DNA from: JAOUEA01 sp963797635 | Lineage (GTDB): Bacteria > Actinomycetota > UBA4738 > HRBIN12 | Direction: 5' to 3' | DNA length: 64,000 nucleotides | Assembly: GCA_963797635.1 (NCBI GenBank) | Contig: CAWCPZ010000008.1 | Span: 186,001 to 250,000 of the forward strand | Shown here: positions 6,575 to 15,833 of the stretch, piece by piece | How the letters are laid out: every line of letters begins with the position of its first letter | How positions within the stretch are numbered: position 1 is the first letter of the stretch | The notes under the pieces: generated by a model | Seen by the model: only the letters and a program-made list of their open reading frames with translations | What the model was told of the DNA's origin: nothing | Databases searched by the model: none | Position numbers and translations under genes: made by a program

Positions 6575-7312
6575 ATGATCGCCGACATCGTGGAGACCGG
6601 CATCGCCTCGTGGTGGGCGCCGCTGTTGGCGTTCGCCGCCGGGCTGATCTCGGTGGTGAGTCCATGCGTCTGGCCGCTGTTGCCCGGCTACGTGTCGTTC
6701 ATCTCCGGCGAGGGTGTGCTCGAAGCCGAAGGCGAACCAGGCCGCCCGATCGTGCCGATCCTGCTGTTCATCGCCGGGTTCACGATCGTGTTCGTGCTGT
6801 TGGGAGCCTTCGCGTCGACGTTCGTGGAGGTGTTCAGGGGGGACGTGGGCCAGCGGATCGGCGGGGCCCTGGTGATCGCGTTCGGCGTGCTGATGATCGG
6901 CTACGCGTTCGGGCGCGGCTCGATGGCCCTGTACGCGGAGCGGCGACCGTTCCTGCAGAAGGTCCGGCCGGGCACGGTGGGGGCCCTGCCGCTGGGGATG
7001 GCGTTCGCCGCCGGGTGGACGCCCTGCATCGGACCCGTGCTCGCGTCGATCCTGGCGATCGCGGCCTCGGGCAGCACCGGCCGCGGCGTGGTGCTGTTGA
7101 CGGCCTACTCCGCCGGCCTCGGCGTGCCGTTCCTGTTGGTGGGCTTGGGGGTCACCCGGTTCATGGGGGCCTTCGGCTGGGTGAAGCGGCACTACTCGGC
7201 GATCGCCGCGGTATCGGGCGCACTGATGGTCGCGGTGGGCGTGTTGCTGTTCACCGGCCAGTTCACCCGGTTGGTCGCTCCCTTGGCGCGGAAGTTCCAA
7301 CTGGGGTTGTAG
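6575..7312 (+). CDS. ccdA: Cytochrome c biogenesis thiol-disulfide transporter CcdA
   Basis: 245 aa, six TM helices, DsbD-gamma/CcdA family. The two redox cysteines are in SPCVWPLLPGY (after the first helix) and GWTPCIGP (fourth helix), the standard positions. It carries reducing equivalents from cytoplasmic thioredoxin across the membrane to extracytoplasmic partners such as ResA, keeping apocytochrome cysteines reduced for heme attachment. The ATG at 6575 follows GGGAG at a suitable distance and starts MIADIVETGIASWWAPLLAF. The longer upstream frame is an unlikely extension. First gene of the system II maturation set. Confidence 0.95.
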   Translation: MIADIVETGIASWWAPLLAFAAGLISVVSPCVWPLLPGYVSFISGEGVLEAEGEPGRPIVPILLFIAGFTIVFVLLGAFASTFVEVFRGDVGQRIGGALVIAFGVLMIGYAFGRGSMALYAERRPFLQKVRPGTVGALPLGMAFAAGWTPCIGPVLASILAIAASGSTGRGVVLLTAYSAGLGVPFLLVGLGVTRFMGAFGWVKRHYSAIAAVSGALMVAVGVLLFTGQFTRLVAPLARKFQLGL

Positions 7313-7344
7313 CGGGCGCCTCGCCTAGGATGAGGTCGGCCCCC

Positions 7345-8945
7345 ATGTCCACGAACCGACTCACCCTCCGGCAATCGGTCGCCCTCGTGTGGCGAACCCT
7401 GCGCTCGATGCGCACGGCGTTGATCCTGCTCCTGCTGTTGGCCCTGGCGTCGGTGGCGGGCTCGCTGATCCCGCAATGGCCGAACTCACCCGAGCGCGTG
7501 GCCGAGTACCAGCTCGACCACGGCCTGTGGGGCCAGTTCCTCGATCGGGCCGGGCTGTTCGACGTGTTCGGCTCGTGGTGGTTCGTGCTGATCACCGTGC
7601 TGCTGTTCGTGTCCTTGGTGGCGTGCCTGATCCCGCGGACGCGTGCGCTGATCCGCGCGCTGCGTGCCCGGCCCGTCCAGGCGCGCGAGATCGATGCCTT
7701 CCGTCACTACGGCGAGCGCACGGTCGCAGCGCCGCCGCCTCGAAGGCGCTCGACGGGTCGGCCCGCGTGTTGCGGCGGCGGTTCTTCCGGGTGGCGCGCG
7801 ATCCGGAGCGGCCGGCGCTGGCCGCCGAGAAGGGCGTGCTGCGAGAACTGGGCAGCCTGCTGTTCCACTGGGCGTTCATCCTGATCCTGGTGGGCGTCGT
7901 CTTCGGCAAGGGGACCGGGTTCAGCGGCTATGCGGTCGTGGTGGAGGGGGACACCTGGATCGATGCCGCGGCCAACTACGACGGGCAGATCCGCACCGGC
8001 CGGTTCTTCGACGGCGACTTCACGGGGACGGGCCTGCGGCTCCGCGAGTTCGAGAGCAGGTTCCGGGAGACGGGTCAGGCGATGGATTTCGTGTCGAGCG
8101 TGGATGTGCTCAACCCCGACGGGTCGGTCATCCGCCAGCAGGACATCCGCGTGAACCATCCCGCCGACGTGAACGGCATCCGCTTCTATCAGATCAACTT
8201 CGGGTGGGCCCCCGTGCTCACGGTTCGCGATGCCGACGGGGTGGCGTTCGACGATGCCGTGGTGATGGACCGTGACCCGGCGCCGGAGGGGGTGCCGGAG
8301 TTCGCGATGCCGTGGCGCGGCGTGATCAAGCTGCCGGGGGCGGGTGGCACGACGTTCGCGGGCGGCAACGACGTGGCGATCGAGCTGGAGCTGTGGCCCG
8401 ACAGCGCCGGGCTCGCCAACTTCCTGCAGACGGGCCAGCCCACGGTGATGCTGAGGGCGAGCAACGCGGTCATCCGCTACACCGTGTGGCAGGGCAAGCT
8501 CACGAGCCTGGCCACGAACCGGCTGGACACCTCCTTCATGGAGGAAACCGGACGCGGGCTCGTGGGGGAGGAGCGCACCGACGAGATCGATTCGGGCGGC
8601 CTGGACATGACCCTGGGGTTCCCCGAACTGCGCCAGTATTCGGTGTTCCAGGTGAGTAGGGATGCTGGGGTGCCCATCGTGCTGCTCGCGGCTATCCTCA
8701 TCCTCGTGGGGCTCCTTCCGGCTCTCTACACGTCCCGGCGCAAGGTCTGGGTGCGCGCCGAACCCAGCGGTGACGGCGCGGTGCTGAAGGTGGGAGGCTT
8801 CGCCCTGCAGCGCAAACCGCAGTTCGAGGACGAGTTCGATCGGCTGCTCGAGGCCCTCGCCGCTGAAGCGGGCGGCGAGGTGTCGGACCCGCCGCCGACG
8901 AACGGGCAGCCGACCGAGGAGCAGCAGGAAGTGCAGACCCGATGA
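7345..8945 (+). CDS. resB: Cytochrome c synthase subunit ResB/Ccs1 (one frameshift)
   Basis: ResB family, about 533 aa once a missing base near 7722-7738 is restored. The N-terminal part has TM helices starting SMRTALILLLLLALASVAGS, with IPQWPNSPERVAEY typical of the first periplasmic loop. After the break come RRRFFRVARDPERPALAAEK, a third helix, a large extracytoplasmic domain and a last helix (IVLLAAILILVGLLPALYTS). With CcsA it exports heme and ligates it to CxxCH apoproteins. The stop overlaps the ccsA ATG (ATGA). TAGGAT at 7326-7331 is a possible internal promoter 13 nt before the ATG. Confidence 0.92.
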
Positions 8946-9901
8946 CCGACCTGCAGTGGGCCCGGATCTCCAGCGACGCGTTCAACGCCACGTTGTTCGC
9001 CTACCTCGCGGCCATGGTGGGCTACTTCGCCTACCTCGCCTTCCGGCGCGAGTGGCTGTGGAAGGTCTCGCGCGCGGTCGCCTACGCGGGCCTGGCCGCC
9101 AACATCGTCTCGATCGTGGCCCGGGGTTTCGCGGCGAACCGGGTGCCCTGGGGCAACATGTACGAGTACTCGGTGATGCTCGCGATGCTCGTGGTCGCCG
9201 GCTACCTGATCATCGTCGAAGGCATGTACAAGGTCCGCACGCTCGGCGGGTTCGCGTTGATGTTCAGCGTGCTGACGATGGCGGTGGCGGTGTCGTTCCT
9301 CTACGTCGGACCCGGGCCACTCGTGCCCGCGTTGAACTCGTACTGGATCAAGATCCACGTCCAGGCCGCGATCTGGGGGTCGTCGTTGTTCGCGCTCGGT
9401 GGGATCGTCACGATCCTGTACCTGGTCCAGGACTGGCGTGAGCGCCGGCAGGTGGAGGCGCTGCGCGGATCGGGGCCGCCGCCGATCATGGGCGGGGCGC
9501 TCGATCTCGACCTGAACGCGCCCGACGATCTCGACCGCGATGTCGACGAGGTGCCGGTGGCCGCCACCGCGCCCCGTGCGAGCCGGTTGCCGTCGGCCCA
9601 GACCCTGGACCGGGTGGCGTATCGGATCATCGCCTTCGCGTTCCCGATCTGGACCTTCGCGGTGATCGCCGGCGCCATCTGGGCCCAGGAGGCCTGGGGC
9701 CGCTACTGGGGATGGGACCCGAAGGAGACGTGGTCGTTCATCACGTGGACGATCTTCGCGGGGTACCTGCACGCGCGCGCGACGTCCGGTTGGAAGGGTC
9801 GTCGCGCCGCCGTGATCGCCCTCGTCGGGTTCGTCTCACTGCTCGTCACGTACTACGTCGTGAACCTGTGGATCGTGGGGCTGCACTCGTATGCGAAGTA
9901 G
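8942..9901 (+). CDS. ccsA: Cytochrome c assembly protein CcsA/ResC
   Basis: 319 aa, about eight TM helices. The heme-handling tryptophan-rich WWD-type motif is WGRYWGWDPKETWSFITW. Conserved histidines are found in SYWIKIHVQAAIWG and near the C-terminus (LWIVGLHSYAK). A loop of about 75 residues in the middle (residues 165-235) is rich in Asp/Pro and variable in the family. With ResB it forms the system II cytochrome c synthetase that attaches heme to the bc cytochrome c and the CtaC cytochrome domain. Its ATG overlaps the resB stop by four bases. Confidence 0.95.
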   Translation: MTDLQWARISSDAFNATLFAYLAAMVGYFAYLAFRREWLWKVSRAVAYAGLAANIVSIVARGFAANRVPWGNMYEYSVMLAMLVVAGYLIIVEGMYKVRTLGGFALMFSVLTMAVAVSFLYVGPGPLVPALNSYWIKIHVQAAIWGSSLFALGGIVTILYLVQDWRERRQVEALRGSGPPPIMGGALDLDLNAPDDLDRDVDEVPVAATAPRASRLPSAQTLDRVAYRIIAFAFPIWTFAVIAGAIWAQEAWGRYWGWDPKETWSFITWTIFAGYLHARATSGWKGRRAAVIALVGFVSLLVTYYVVNLWIVGLHSYAK

Positions 9902-9937
9902 GTTCGGCCCGGTGCAAAGTCGGCGAGCACCCGGTGG

Positions 9938-9943
9938 TACAGT
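9938..9943 (+). promoter_or_regulatory. Possible extended -10 promoter of the caa3 oxidase operon
   Basis: TACAGT preceded by TGG gives a TGnTAnnnT extended -10 in the 97-bp gap between ccsA and ctaC. No convincing -35 is visible. The leader to the ctaC GTG would be about 50 nt. Confidence 0.35.
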
Positions 9944-9998
9944 GCGCGCGTCTCGGCCCCCGGCGGGCTCCGAGGCCGACCCACGAGGGAGAGGGAAC

Positions 9999-11093
9999 GT
10001 GCGCAAGAAGGTGCTCTGGGGCGTCGGGCTCGCGGCCCTGGCCCTGCTGCTGGCGGCGTGCGCTCCCGAAGCCACGCAGAGCACGCTCAAGCCCGTCGGC
10101 GAGCCCGCCATCGAGCAGAAGCGCCTCTTCATCGCCGTGGTCTGGATCGCGGCCGCCGTCTTCGTGATCGTCGAGGGCGGGATCCTGTTCCTCGTGATCC
10201 GCTACCGCCATCGCAAGGGTCGCGAGCGCATGCCGAAGCAGACGCACGGCAACACGCGACTGGAGATCGGCTGGACGATCGCGCCCGCGTTGGTGCTGGC
10301 GGTGGTGATGGTCCCCACCATCTCGATGATCTGGGATCTGGCGCGTCCGCCGTCGCCCGGCGCGCTCAACATCACCGTGCAGGGCTACCAGTGGTGGTGG
10401 GGCTTCCAATACTCGGACGCCGACATGACCGTGGGGTCGGGTGAACAGCGACCGATCGAGATCGCCGACGTCATGGTGGTGCCGACCGGCCGCGAGATCT
10501 ACCTCTCGCTCGAGGCCGAGGGCGGTGGCGCCAAGACCACGGACGGCACGCCCGACTTCCAGGTGATCCACTCGTTCTGGGTCCCCGAGCTGTTCGGCAA
10601 GCAGGACGTCGTGCCGGGCCGCACGAACCACATCACGTTCCAGGTCGACGAAGCGGGCACGTACACCGGCCAGTGCGCCGAGTTCTGCGGGCTCCAGCAC
10701 GGCCGGATGAAGCTCCGCGTCGTGGCGCTGGACCCCGACGACTGGGAGCTGTGGGTCGTCAACCAGCAGCAGGGGCCGGCGCTCGTCTCGGATCCGCTCG
10801 CCAAGCAGGGCGAGGAGATCTTCATGAACCCGCTGTCGGGTGGCCGGGGCGCCTGCACCGCGTGCCATGCGGTCGGCGACGTGGGTGCGGCGGCCGCGCC
10901 GAACCTCAGTCACTTCAACGAACCGACGCACGAGTGTTTCGCGGGCTGCAACTGGGAAACCTCCGACGTGGACGCGCTCAAGGCATGGCTGCGCGATCCC
11001 AACGCCGTGAAGATGGGGGCCAAGATGCCCAACTACCAGCTCAGCGATGACGAGATCGACGCGCTGGTGGCCTACCTGTACAGCCTGACCTGA
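9999..11093 (+). CDS. ctaC: Cytochrome c oxidase subunit II with fused cytochrome c domain (caa3 type)
   Basis: 364 aa. GTG start after GAGGGAGAGGGA. A lipoprotein signal ends LALLLAACAP (lipobox Cys about 22), followed by two TM helices and the CuA cupredoxin. CuA ligands are in HSFWVPELFG and GQCAEFCGLQHGRM; QGYQWWWGFQY is the aromatic electron-entry patch. A C-terminal cytochrome c domain (about residues 270-364) has CTACHAVG and a likely axial Met in KMPNYQLSDDE. The fused heme lets the enzyme take electrons directly from the bc complex. First of the ctaCDEFG set. Confidence 0.97.
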   Translation: MRKKVLWGVGLAALALLLAACAPEATQSTLKPVGEPAIEQKRLFIAVVWIAAAVFVIVEGGILFLVIRYRHRKGRERMPKQTHGNTRLEIGWTIAPALVLAVVMVPTISMIWDLARPPSPGALNITVQGYQWWWGFQYSDADMTVGSGEQRPIEIADVMVVPTGREIYLSLEAEGGGAKTTDGTPDFQVIHSFWVPELFGKQDVVPGRTNHITFQVDEAGTYTGQCAEFCGLQHGRMKLRVVALDPDDWELWVVNQQQGPALVSDPLAKQGEEIFMNPLSGGRGACTACHAVGDVGAAAAPNLSHFNEPTHECFAGCNWETSDVDALKAWLRDPNAVKMGAKMPNYQLSDDEIDALVAYLYSLT

Positions 11094-11112
11094 TGGGAGC
11101 GAACGCCCGACC

Positions 11113-12990
11113 ATGGCAAGCGTGAGCGTTACCGGGACCTCGAGCCGAGGGTTGCGACGGCCGTCGTCGTTGACCGGCTTCTGGAGCTGGTTCACCACGG
11201 TCGACCACAAGAAGATCGGGATCATGTACGGGGTGTCCGCGTTCGTGTTCTTCATCGTGGGCGGGTTGGAAGCCCTGTTGATCCGCACCCAGTTGGCCCA
11301 GCCCGACGGCACGCTCCTCAACGCCGATCAGTACAACCAGATCTTCACGATGCACGGGATCACGATGATCTTCCTGTTCGTGATGCCGATGTCGGCGGCC
11401 TTCTTCAACTACCTGTTGCCCCTGATGCTCGGGGCGCGCGACGTGGCGTTCCCACGGCTGAACGCCTACAGCTTCTGGGTGTTCCTGCTGGGCGGGCTGT
11501 TCCTGTACTCGAGTCCGTTCCTCGGCGGAGCGCCGAACGGCGGGTGGTTCGGGTATGCCCCGAACTCCACCACGGATCCATCGATCGGCATGACCTTCTA
11601 TGCGCTCGGCCTCCTGATCACCGGTATCGCTTCGGCGGCAGGTGCCGTCAACCTGGCGATCACGATCATCAACATGCGGGCACCGGGCATGTCCCTGTTC
11701 CGCATGCCGGTGTTCGTGTGGATGGGGCTGGTCGTGCAGTTCCTGCTGGTGTTCGCCCTGCCGATCATCACGGTGGGACTGTTCGAGCTGTTGTTCGACC
11801 GCCGGTGGGGGACGCACTTCTTCGATCCGACGGCCGGGGGCGATCCGATCCTGTGGCAGCACCTGTTCTGGTTATTCGGCCATCCCGAGGTGTACATCCT
11901 GATCCTGCCCGCGTTCGGGATCATCAGCGAGATCATCCCGGTCTTCGCGCGCAAGCCGTTGTTCGGCTACCAGTTCATGGTGTTCTCCGGCATCGCGATC
12001 GGGTTCATCGGCTTCGGCGTGTGGGCCCACCACATGTTCGCGGCGGGGTTGGGGCCGGTCGCGAACACGGCGTTCGGTGTCTCAACGGCCATCATCGCGA
12101 TCCCGACCGGCGTGAAGATCTTCAACTGGATGGCGACGCTGCACGGCGGCGACCTCCGCTTCACGAGCCCGATGCTGTATGCGATCGGGGCGGTGACGAT
12201 GTTCGTGATCGGCGGCCTGTCGGGCGTGACGCACGCCGTCGTGCCGTCGGACTACCAGCAGACGGACACGTACTACGTCGTTGCCCACTTCCACTACGTG
12301 ATCTTCGGCGGCAGCGTGTTCGCCTTCTTCGGGGCCTTCCACTACTGGTGGCCGAAGGTGTTCGCGCGCCAGCTCTCCGAGACGCTGGGCAAGGTGGCCT
12401 TCTGGATCCTGTTGATCGGGTTCAACCTGACCTTCGGGCCGATGCACATCCTCGGACTGTCGGGCATGATCCGCCGCGAGTACACCTACCCCGAGTCGCT
12501 GGGCCTGACGTTCTGGAACCAGATCGCGACCCTGGGGGCGTTCCTGATCGCGCTGTCCGTCCTGACGTTCATGGTGAACGTCCTGCGAACGCACATCCGG
12601 AAGCAGCCGCTGGCCTCGGAAGATCCCTGGGACGCGCGCACCCTCGAGTGGATGACCTCGTGTCCGCCGCCGGTGTACAACTTCGAGGAGATCCCCCAGG
12701 TCCACTCGCTCGATGAGTTCTGGCACCGCAAGTACGTCGAGGATGAGAAGACGGGCACCCTGGTTCCGGCCCAGGCCGGTGCCGCCCCGGAGCACGACGA
12801 CGATCACGCGGAGGCCGGGCACGGGATCCATCTGCCCAGCCCGTCGTACTGGCCGCTGGTCTCCGCGGTGGGCTTGCCCGTGATCGCCTACGGCGTCCTC
12901 TACTCCTGGTGGCTGGTCGCTGCCGGGGCACTGGTGGTCCTGGTGGGCTTCATGGGCTGGGCCGTCGAACCCTCGGTGGCGGAGGACTGA
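11113..12990 (+). CDS. ctaD: Cytochrome c oxidase subunit I
   Basis: 625 aa, twelve core TM helices plus a C-terminal extension with further hydrophobic segments, typical of caa3-type subunit I. Metal ligands are visible: His of FTMHGITM (low-spin heme a), GHPEVY (CuB His and the cross-linked Tyr, with the proton-channel Glu of A1-type enzymes), WAHHMF (CuB His pair) and VAHFHYV (heme a3 and heme a His). It is the proton-pumping O2-reducing subunit. The C-terminal 90 residues contain a His/Asp-rich stretch (EHDDDHAEAGHGIH) before two last hydrophobic helices. It lies 19 bp after ctaC. Confidence 0.98.
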   Translation: MASVSVTGTSSRGLRRPSSLTGFWSWFTTVDHKKIGIMYGVSAFVFFIVGGLEALLIRTQLAQPDGTLLNADQYNQIFTMHGITMIFLFVMPMSAAFFNYLLPLMLGARDVAFPRLNAYSFWVFLLGGLFLYSSPFLGGAPNGGWFGYAPNSTTDPSIGMTFYALGLLITGIASAAGAVNLAITIINMRAPGMSLFRMPVFVWMGLVVQFLLVFALPIITVGLFELLFDRRWGTHFFDPTAGGDPILWQHLFWLFGHPEVYILILPAFGIISEIIPVFARKPLFGYQFMVFSGIAIGFIGFGVWAHHMFAAGLGPVANTAFGVSTAIIAIPTGVKIFNWMATLHGGDLRFTSPMLYAIGAVTMFVIGGLSGVTHAVVPSDYQQTDTYYVVAHFHYVIFGGSVFAFFGAFHYWWPKVFARQLSETLGKVAFWILLIGFNLTFGPMHILGLSGMIRREYTYPESLGLTFWNQIATLGAFLIALSVLTFMVNVLRTHIRKQPLASEDPWDARTLEWMTSCPPPVYNFEEIPQVHSLDEFWHRKYVEDEKTGTLVPAQAGAAPEHDDDHAEAGHGIHLPSPSYWPLVSAVGLPVIAYGVLYSWWLVAAGALVVLVGFMGWAVEPSVAED

Positions 12991-12992
12991 CC

Positions 12993-13622
12993 ATGGCCAT
13001 GGCGATCGAGAAGCCGCACGCCGGCGAAGGCGGAGAGCACGAGACCACCACCGGGCTGCCGAACACCAAGCTCGCGATGTGGTTGTTCCTGGCCTCCGAG
13101 TGCCTCCTGTTCGGCGCCCTGATCAGCACCTACGTCCTGTACCGGGGCGCCAGCACCGTCGGCCCGTACCCGGCCGACGTGTTCGACATCCCGTACACGT
13201 CCGTGTCCTCGTTCGTGCTGCTGGCCTCGTCGCTGACCATGGTCCTGGCGCTCACCGCCGCCCAGAAGCGGGACGTGCCGCGCATGCGGCTGTGGCTGCT
13301 GGCCACCGCCCTGCTGGGCCTGACCTTCGTGGGTGGTCAGGTGTACGAGTTCACGGCCTTCTACCACGAGGGCCTCGCGCTCTCGACGAACCTGTTCGGC
13401 ACCACCTTCTACGTGCTGACCGGCTTCCACGGGGTGCACGTCACCGTGGGGATCTTCATGTTGCTGTCGTTGGTGGGCCTGTCCGGCGCCGATCGCCTGC
13501 CCGACGATGCCGGGTTCCCGGTGGAGATGGTGGGGCTCTACTGGCACTTCGTGGACATCGTGTGGATCATCATCTTCACCGTGGTCTACCTGATCCCGAC
13601 CGGCCCGACGCCGGCCAACTAG
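12993..13622 (+). CDS. ctaE: Cytochrome c oxidase subunit III
   Basis: 209 aa with five TM helices, the short five-helix form. Family motifs are KLAMWLFLASECLLFGAL, GQVYEFTAFY, TGFHGVHVTVGI and LYWHFVDIVWIIIF. ATG at 12993 lies 2 nt after the ctaD stop, with GGAGGA inside the ctaD 3' end as ribosome site. Subunit III stabilises proton uptake of subunit I and contains bound lipid. Confidence 0.96.
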   Translation: MAMAIEKPHAGEGGEHETTTGLPNTKLAMWLFLASECLLFGALISTYVLYRGASTVGPYPADVFDIPYTSVSSFVLLASSLTMVLALTAAQKRDVPRMRLWLLATALLGLTFVGGQVYEFTAFYHEGLALSTNLFGTTFYVLTGFHGVHVTVGIFMLLSLVGLSGADRLPDDAGFPVEMVGLYWHFVDIVWIIIFTVVYLIPTGPTPAN

Positions 13623-13631
13623 GAGCACACC

Positions 13632-13992
13632 GTGGCCGACACCGAAACCCCGTTCCAGCAAGAGCTCGGACAGGAGGACCTGGCCGACCCCCGCGAGTCG
13701 CAGGCGGTGCACCGCGAGCACCCCAGCGCCAAGGAGTACATCCGCATCGGGATCATCCTCGCGGTGCTCACCGCCCTGGAGATCGCCGCCTCCTACGCCG
13801 ACGTGCGGCCGGCGGTCCTGATCCCGACGCTCTACGCCCTGGCGTTCGTGAAGTTCGCGTTGGTCGTGCTGTGGTTCATGCACCTGAAGTTCGACGACCG
13901 GCGCTACGCGCGGTTCTTCGTGATGGGGATCGCGCTCGCGGTGCACGCTGTATCTGATCGTGTTGATCACGTTCAAGGTGTTCCTGAGGTAG
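13632..13992 (+). CDS. ctaF: Cytochrome c oxidase subunit IV, prokaryotic type (one frameshift)
   Basis: About 119 aa. GTG start 9 nt after ctaE with an AGGAG site. The N-terminal 35 residues are hydrophilic. Three TM helices follow: IRIGIILAVLTALEIAAS, VLIPTLYALAFVKFALVVLW with FMHLKFD just behind it, and FFVMGIALAV. The frame breaks near 13943-13947; removing one base gives TLYLIVLITFKVFLR and TAG at 13990-13992, completing the third helix. This is the small subunit typical of caa3 and actinobacterial oxidases (COX4_pro family). The uncorrected frame runs into ctaG. Confidence 0.9.
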
Positions 13993-13995
13993 GCG

Positions 13996-14832
13996 GTGAC
14001 CGACATGCTTCCCGCGTGGCACGTGCACCCCGACGTCTGGCTGCTGTTCGGTTCGATCATCGCGGCCTACCTGATCGCCGGCCGCCGGCACGAGCGCGCC
14101 ACGGGCGAAGCCACCGAACCCAGGAAGCGTCGGTTGTTCCTCCTCGGCATGGGCGTGTTGTGGCTGGGGGCCGACTGGCCGATCCACGACCTGGCCGAGC
14201 GCTACCTGTACAGCATGCACATGACCCAGCACCTGCTGTTCACGCTGGTGGCCGCGCCGATCCTCATCGCCGGGATGCCCGTGTGGCTGTTGCGGGAGCT
14301 GCTGGCGCCGGCGCCGATCCGCCGCATCTTCCGGTTCATGACGCGTCCGCTGGTGGCGTTGATCTTCTTCAACGCGGTGCTGCTGTTCACGCACTGGCCC
14401 GACGTGGTGGCGGCGTCGGTGGGATCCGAACTCGTCCACTTGGGGCTCCACGTGCTGATCGTCACCTCCGCCCTGGTGATGTGGTGGCCGGTGATGTCGC
14501 CGCTGCCGGAGATGCCCTCGTTGCCCCCGCCCGGGCAGATGCTCTACCTGTTCCTGCAGTCGCTGGCTCCCACGATCCCCGCGTCGTTCCTGACGTTCGG
14601 GCACAAGCCCTTGTACCCGGTGTACGCCACGTTCCCGCGGATCTGGGGGATCGACGCGCTCACCGATCAGCTGATCGCGGGATTGATCATGAAGCTCCTG
14701 GGCGGGCTGCTGCTGTGGGGGGTCATCGCCGTGATCTTCTTCCGCTGGTACAACCAGGAGCAGCGTGACGGGCTGGACCCGACGACCCATCAGAACGTCA
14801 GACGAGAGATCGGTGCGGAGTTGAGTCGATGA
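13996..14832 (+). CDS. ctaG: Cytochrome c oxidase assembly factor CtaG (caa3 type)
   Basis: 278 aa, about seven TM helices, matching the caa3_CtaG family found next to Gram-positive oxidases. Conserved His/Met positions include AWHVHPDVWLLF, YSMHMTQHLLF, LVHLGLHVLIV and MWWPVMSPLPE, which may bind copper. It is needed for CuB insertion or oxidase assembly in Bacillus. GTG start 3 nt after the corrected ctaF stop; its stop overlaps the next ATG. Confidence 0.93.
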   Translation: MTDMLPAWHVHPDVWLLFGSIIAAYLIAGRRHERATGEATEPRKRRLFLLGMGVLWLGADWPIHDLAERYLYSMHMTQHLLFTLVAAPILIAGMPVWLLRELLAPAPIRRIFRFMTRPLVALIFFNAVLLFTHWPDVVAASVGSELVHLGLHVLIVTSALVMWWPVMSPLPEMPSLPPPGQMLYLFLQSLAPTIPASFLTFGHKPLYPVYATFPRIWGIDALTDQLIAGLIMKLLGGLLLWGVIAVIFFRWYNQEQRDGLDPTTHQNVRREIGAELSR

Positions 14833-15773
14833 GCGGACGCGAGAACCGACAGAGCCTGCTGCTGCCGATCCTGTTGCCGGTGGGGATCCTGGCGGTGATC
14901 GCCCTGGTGCTGTACGGGTTCTCCCGCATCCTGCTCAACATCACGTCCACGGCGGCCACGGTCCTGGCGTGCATCGCCGCCGTCGCGGTGGTCGCCCTGG
15001 CGACGTTCGTCGCCTCTCGTCCCCGGGTGGGGGCGTCCTCGCTGTTCTCGGTGGTGGGCGGTGTCGCCGGCGTGGCGATGTTGGTGGGCGGCCTCGCGCT
15101 CCTGGTGGCGCCGCCGGCCGAAGAGGGCGAGGGCGGTGGCACCGAGGGGCCTGTGGTGACCCTGGCCGCCCCGGCCGGCGCTTCGGCCGACGGCTTCAGC
15201 ACGAACAAGCTCTCCGTGCCCGCCGAGGAGGCGTTCACGATCGAGTTCGACAACGAGGAGGCCGGGGTCCAGCACAACGTCGTGATCTTCGACGGCAAGG
15301 ACGCCGAGGCGCCGGCGCTCTTCACCGGTGAGGTGGTCATCGGTCCGAAGACGACGCCCTACTCCGTCGACGCGTTGCCCGAGGGCAACTACTTCTTCCA
15401 CTGCGAGATCCACCCGACGACGATGACGGGCGAGGTCATCGCCAAGCCCGGCGCCGGCGGCGAACCCAGCGGTGACGAGGGCGGTGGCGCCGGCTCGCCC
15501 ACGATCGCGGCGCAGGGGACGGCGTTCAACACGTCCGAGCTGGCGTTCAAGGCCGAGACGCCCACCCCGCTGGTGTTCGACAACCAGGATGATGCGGCCG
15601 TCACCGGGCCGCACAACGTGTCGATCTACGACGGCGATGCCGCGCTGTTCACCGGCGACCTGATCAACGGCCCGCAGCAGGTGACGTACGACATCCCTGC
15701 CCTGAAGCCGGGGGAGTACCAGTTCCACTGCGACGTCCACCCGGACATGGCCGGCACCGTCACGGTCACCTGA
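14829..15773 (+). CDS. Membrane-anchored protein with two tandem cupredoxin domains
   Basis: 314 aa. Three TM helices (about residues 10-31, 36-57, 70-93) are followed by a Glu/Gly linker and two plastocyanin-like domains. Domain 1 (about 108-205) has VQHNVVIF and HCEIHPTTM. Domain 2 (about 220-314) has GPHNVSIYDG and HCDVHPDM. Both have the His...Cys-x2-His-x(2-3)-Met pattern of type 1 copper sites. The domains face the extracytoplasmic side. ATGA overlap with ctaG ties it to the oxidase operon. It may shuttle electrons from the bc complex to the oxidase or hold copper for CuA/CuB assembly. The pair may form a two-step copper wire, which I infer only from sequence. Confidence 0.85.
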   Translation: MSGRENRQSLLLPILLPVGILAVIALVLYGFSRILLNITSTAATVLACIAAVAVVALATFVASRPRVGASSLFSVVGGVAGVAMLVGGLALLVAPPAEEGEGGGTEGPVVTLAAPAGASADGFSTNKLSVPAEEAFTIEFDNEEAGVQHNVVIFDGKDAEAPALFTGEVVIGPKTTPYSVDALPEGNYFFHCEIHPTTMTGEVIAKPGAGGEPSGDEGGGAGSPTIAAQGTAFNTSELAFKAETPTPLVFDNQDDAAVTGPHNVSIYDGDAALFTGDLINGPQQVTYDIPALKPGEYQFHCDVHPDMAGTVTVT

Positions 15774-15821
15774 CCCGCGGGGCGTCACCGGTTCGCCACT
15801 GACGTCCGGTCGACCCGGCGG

Positions 15822-15827
15822 TAGCGT
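15822..15827 (+). promoter_or_regulatory. Putative -10 (TAGCGT) of resA, leaderless layout
   Basis: TAGCGT ends six bases before the resA GTG. CTGACG (15799-15804), 17 bp upstream, is a fair -35. Predicted transcription start coincides with the start codon. Confidence 0.5.
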
Positions 15828-15833
15828 GGCCCC

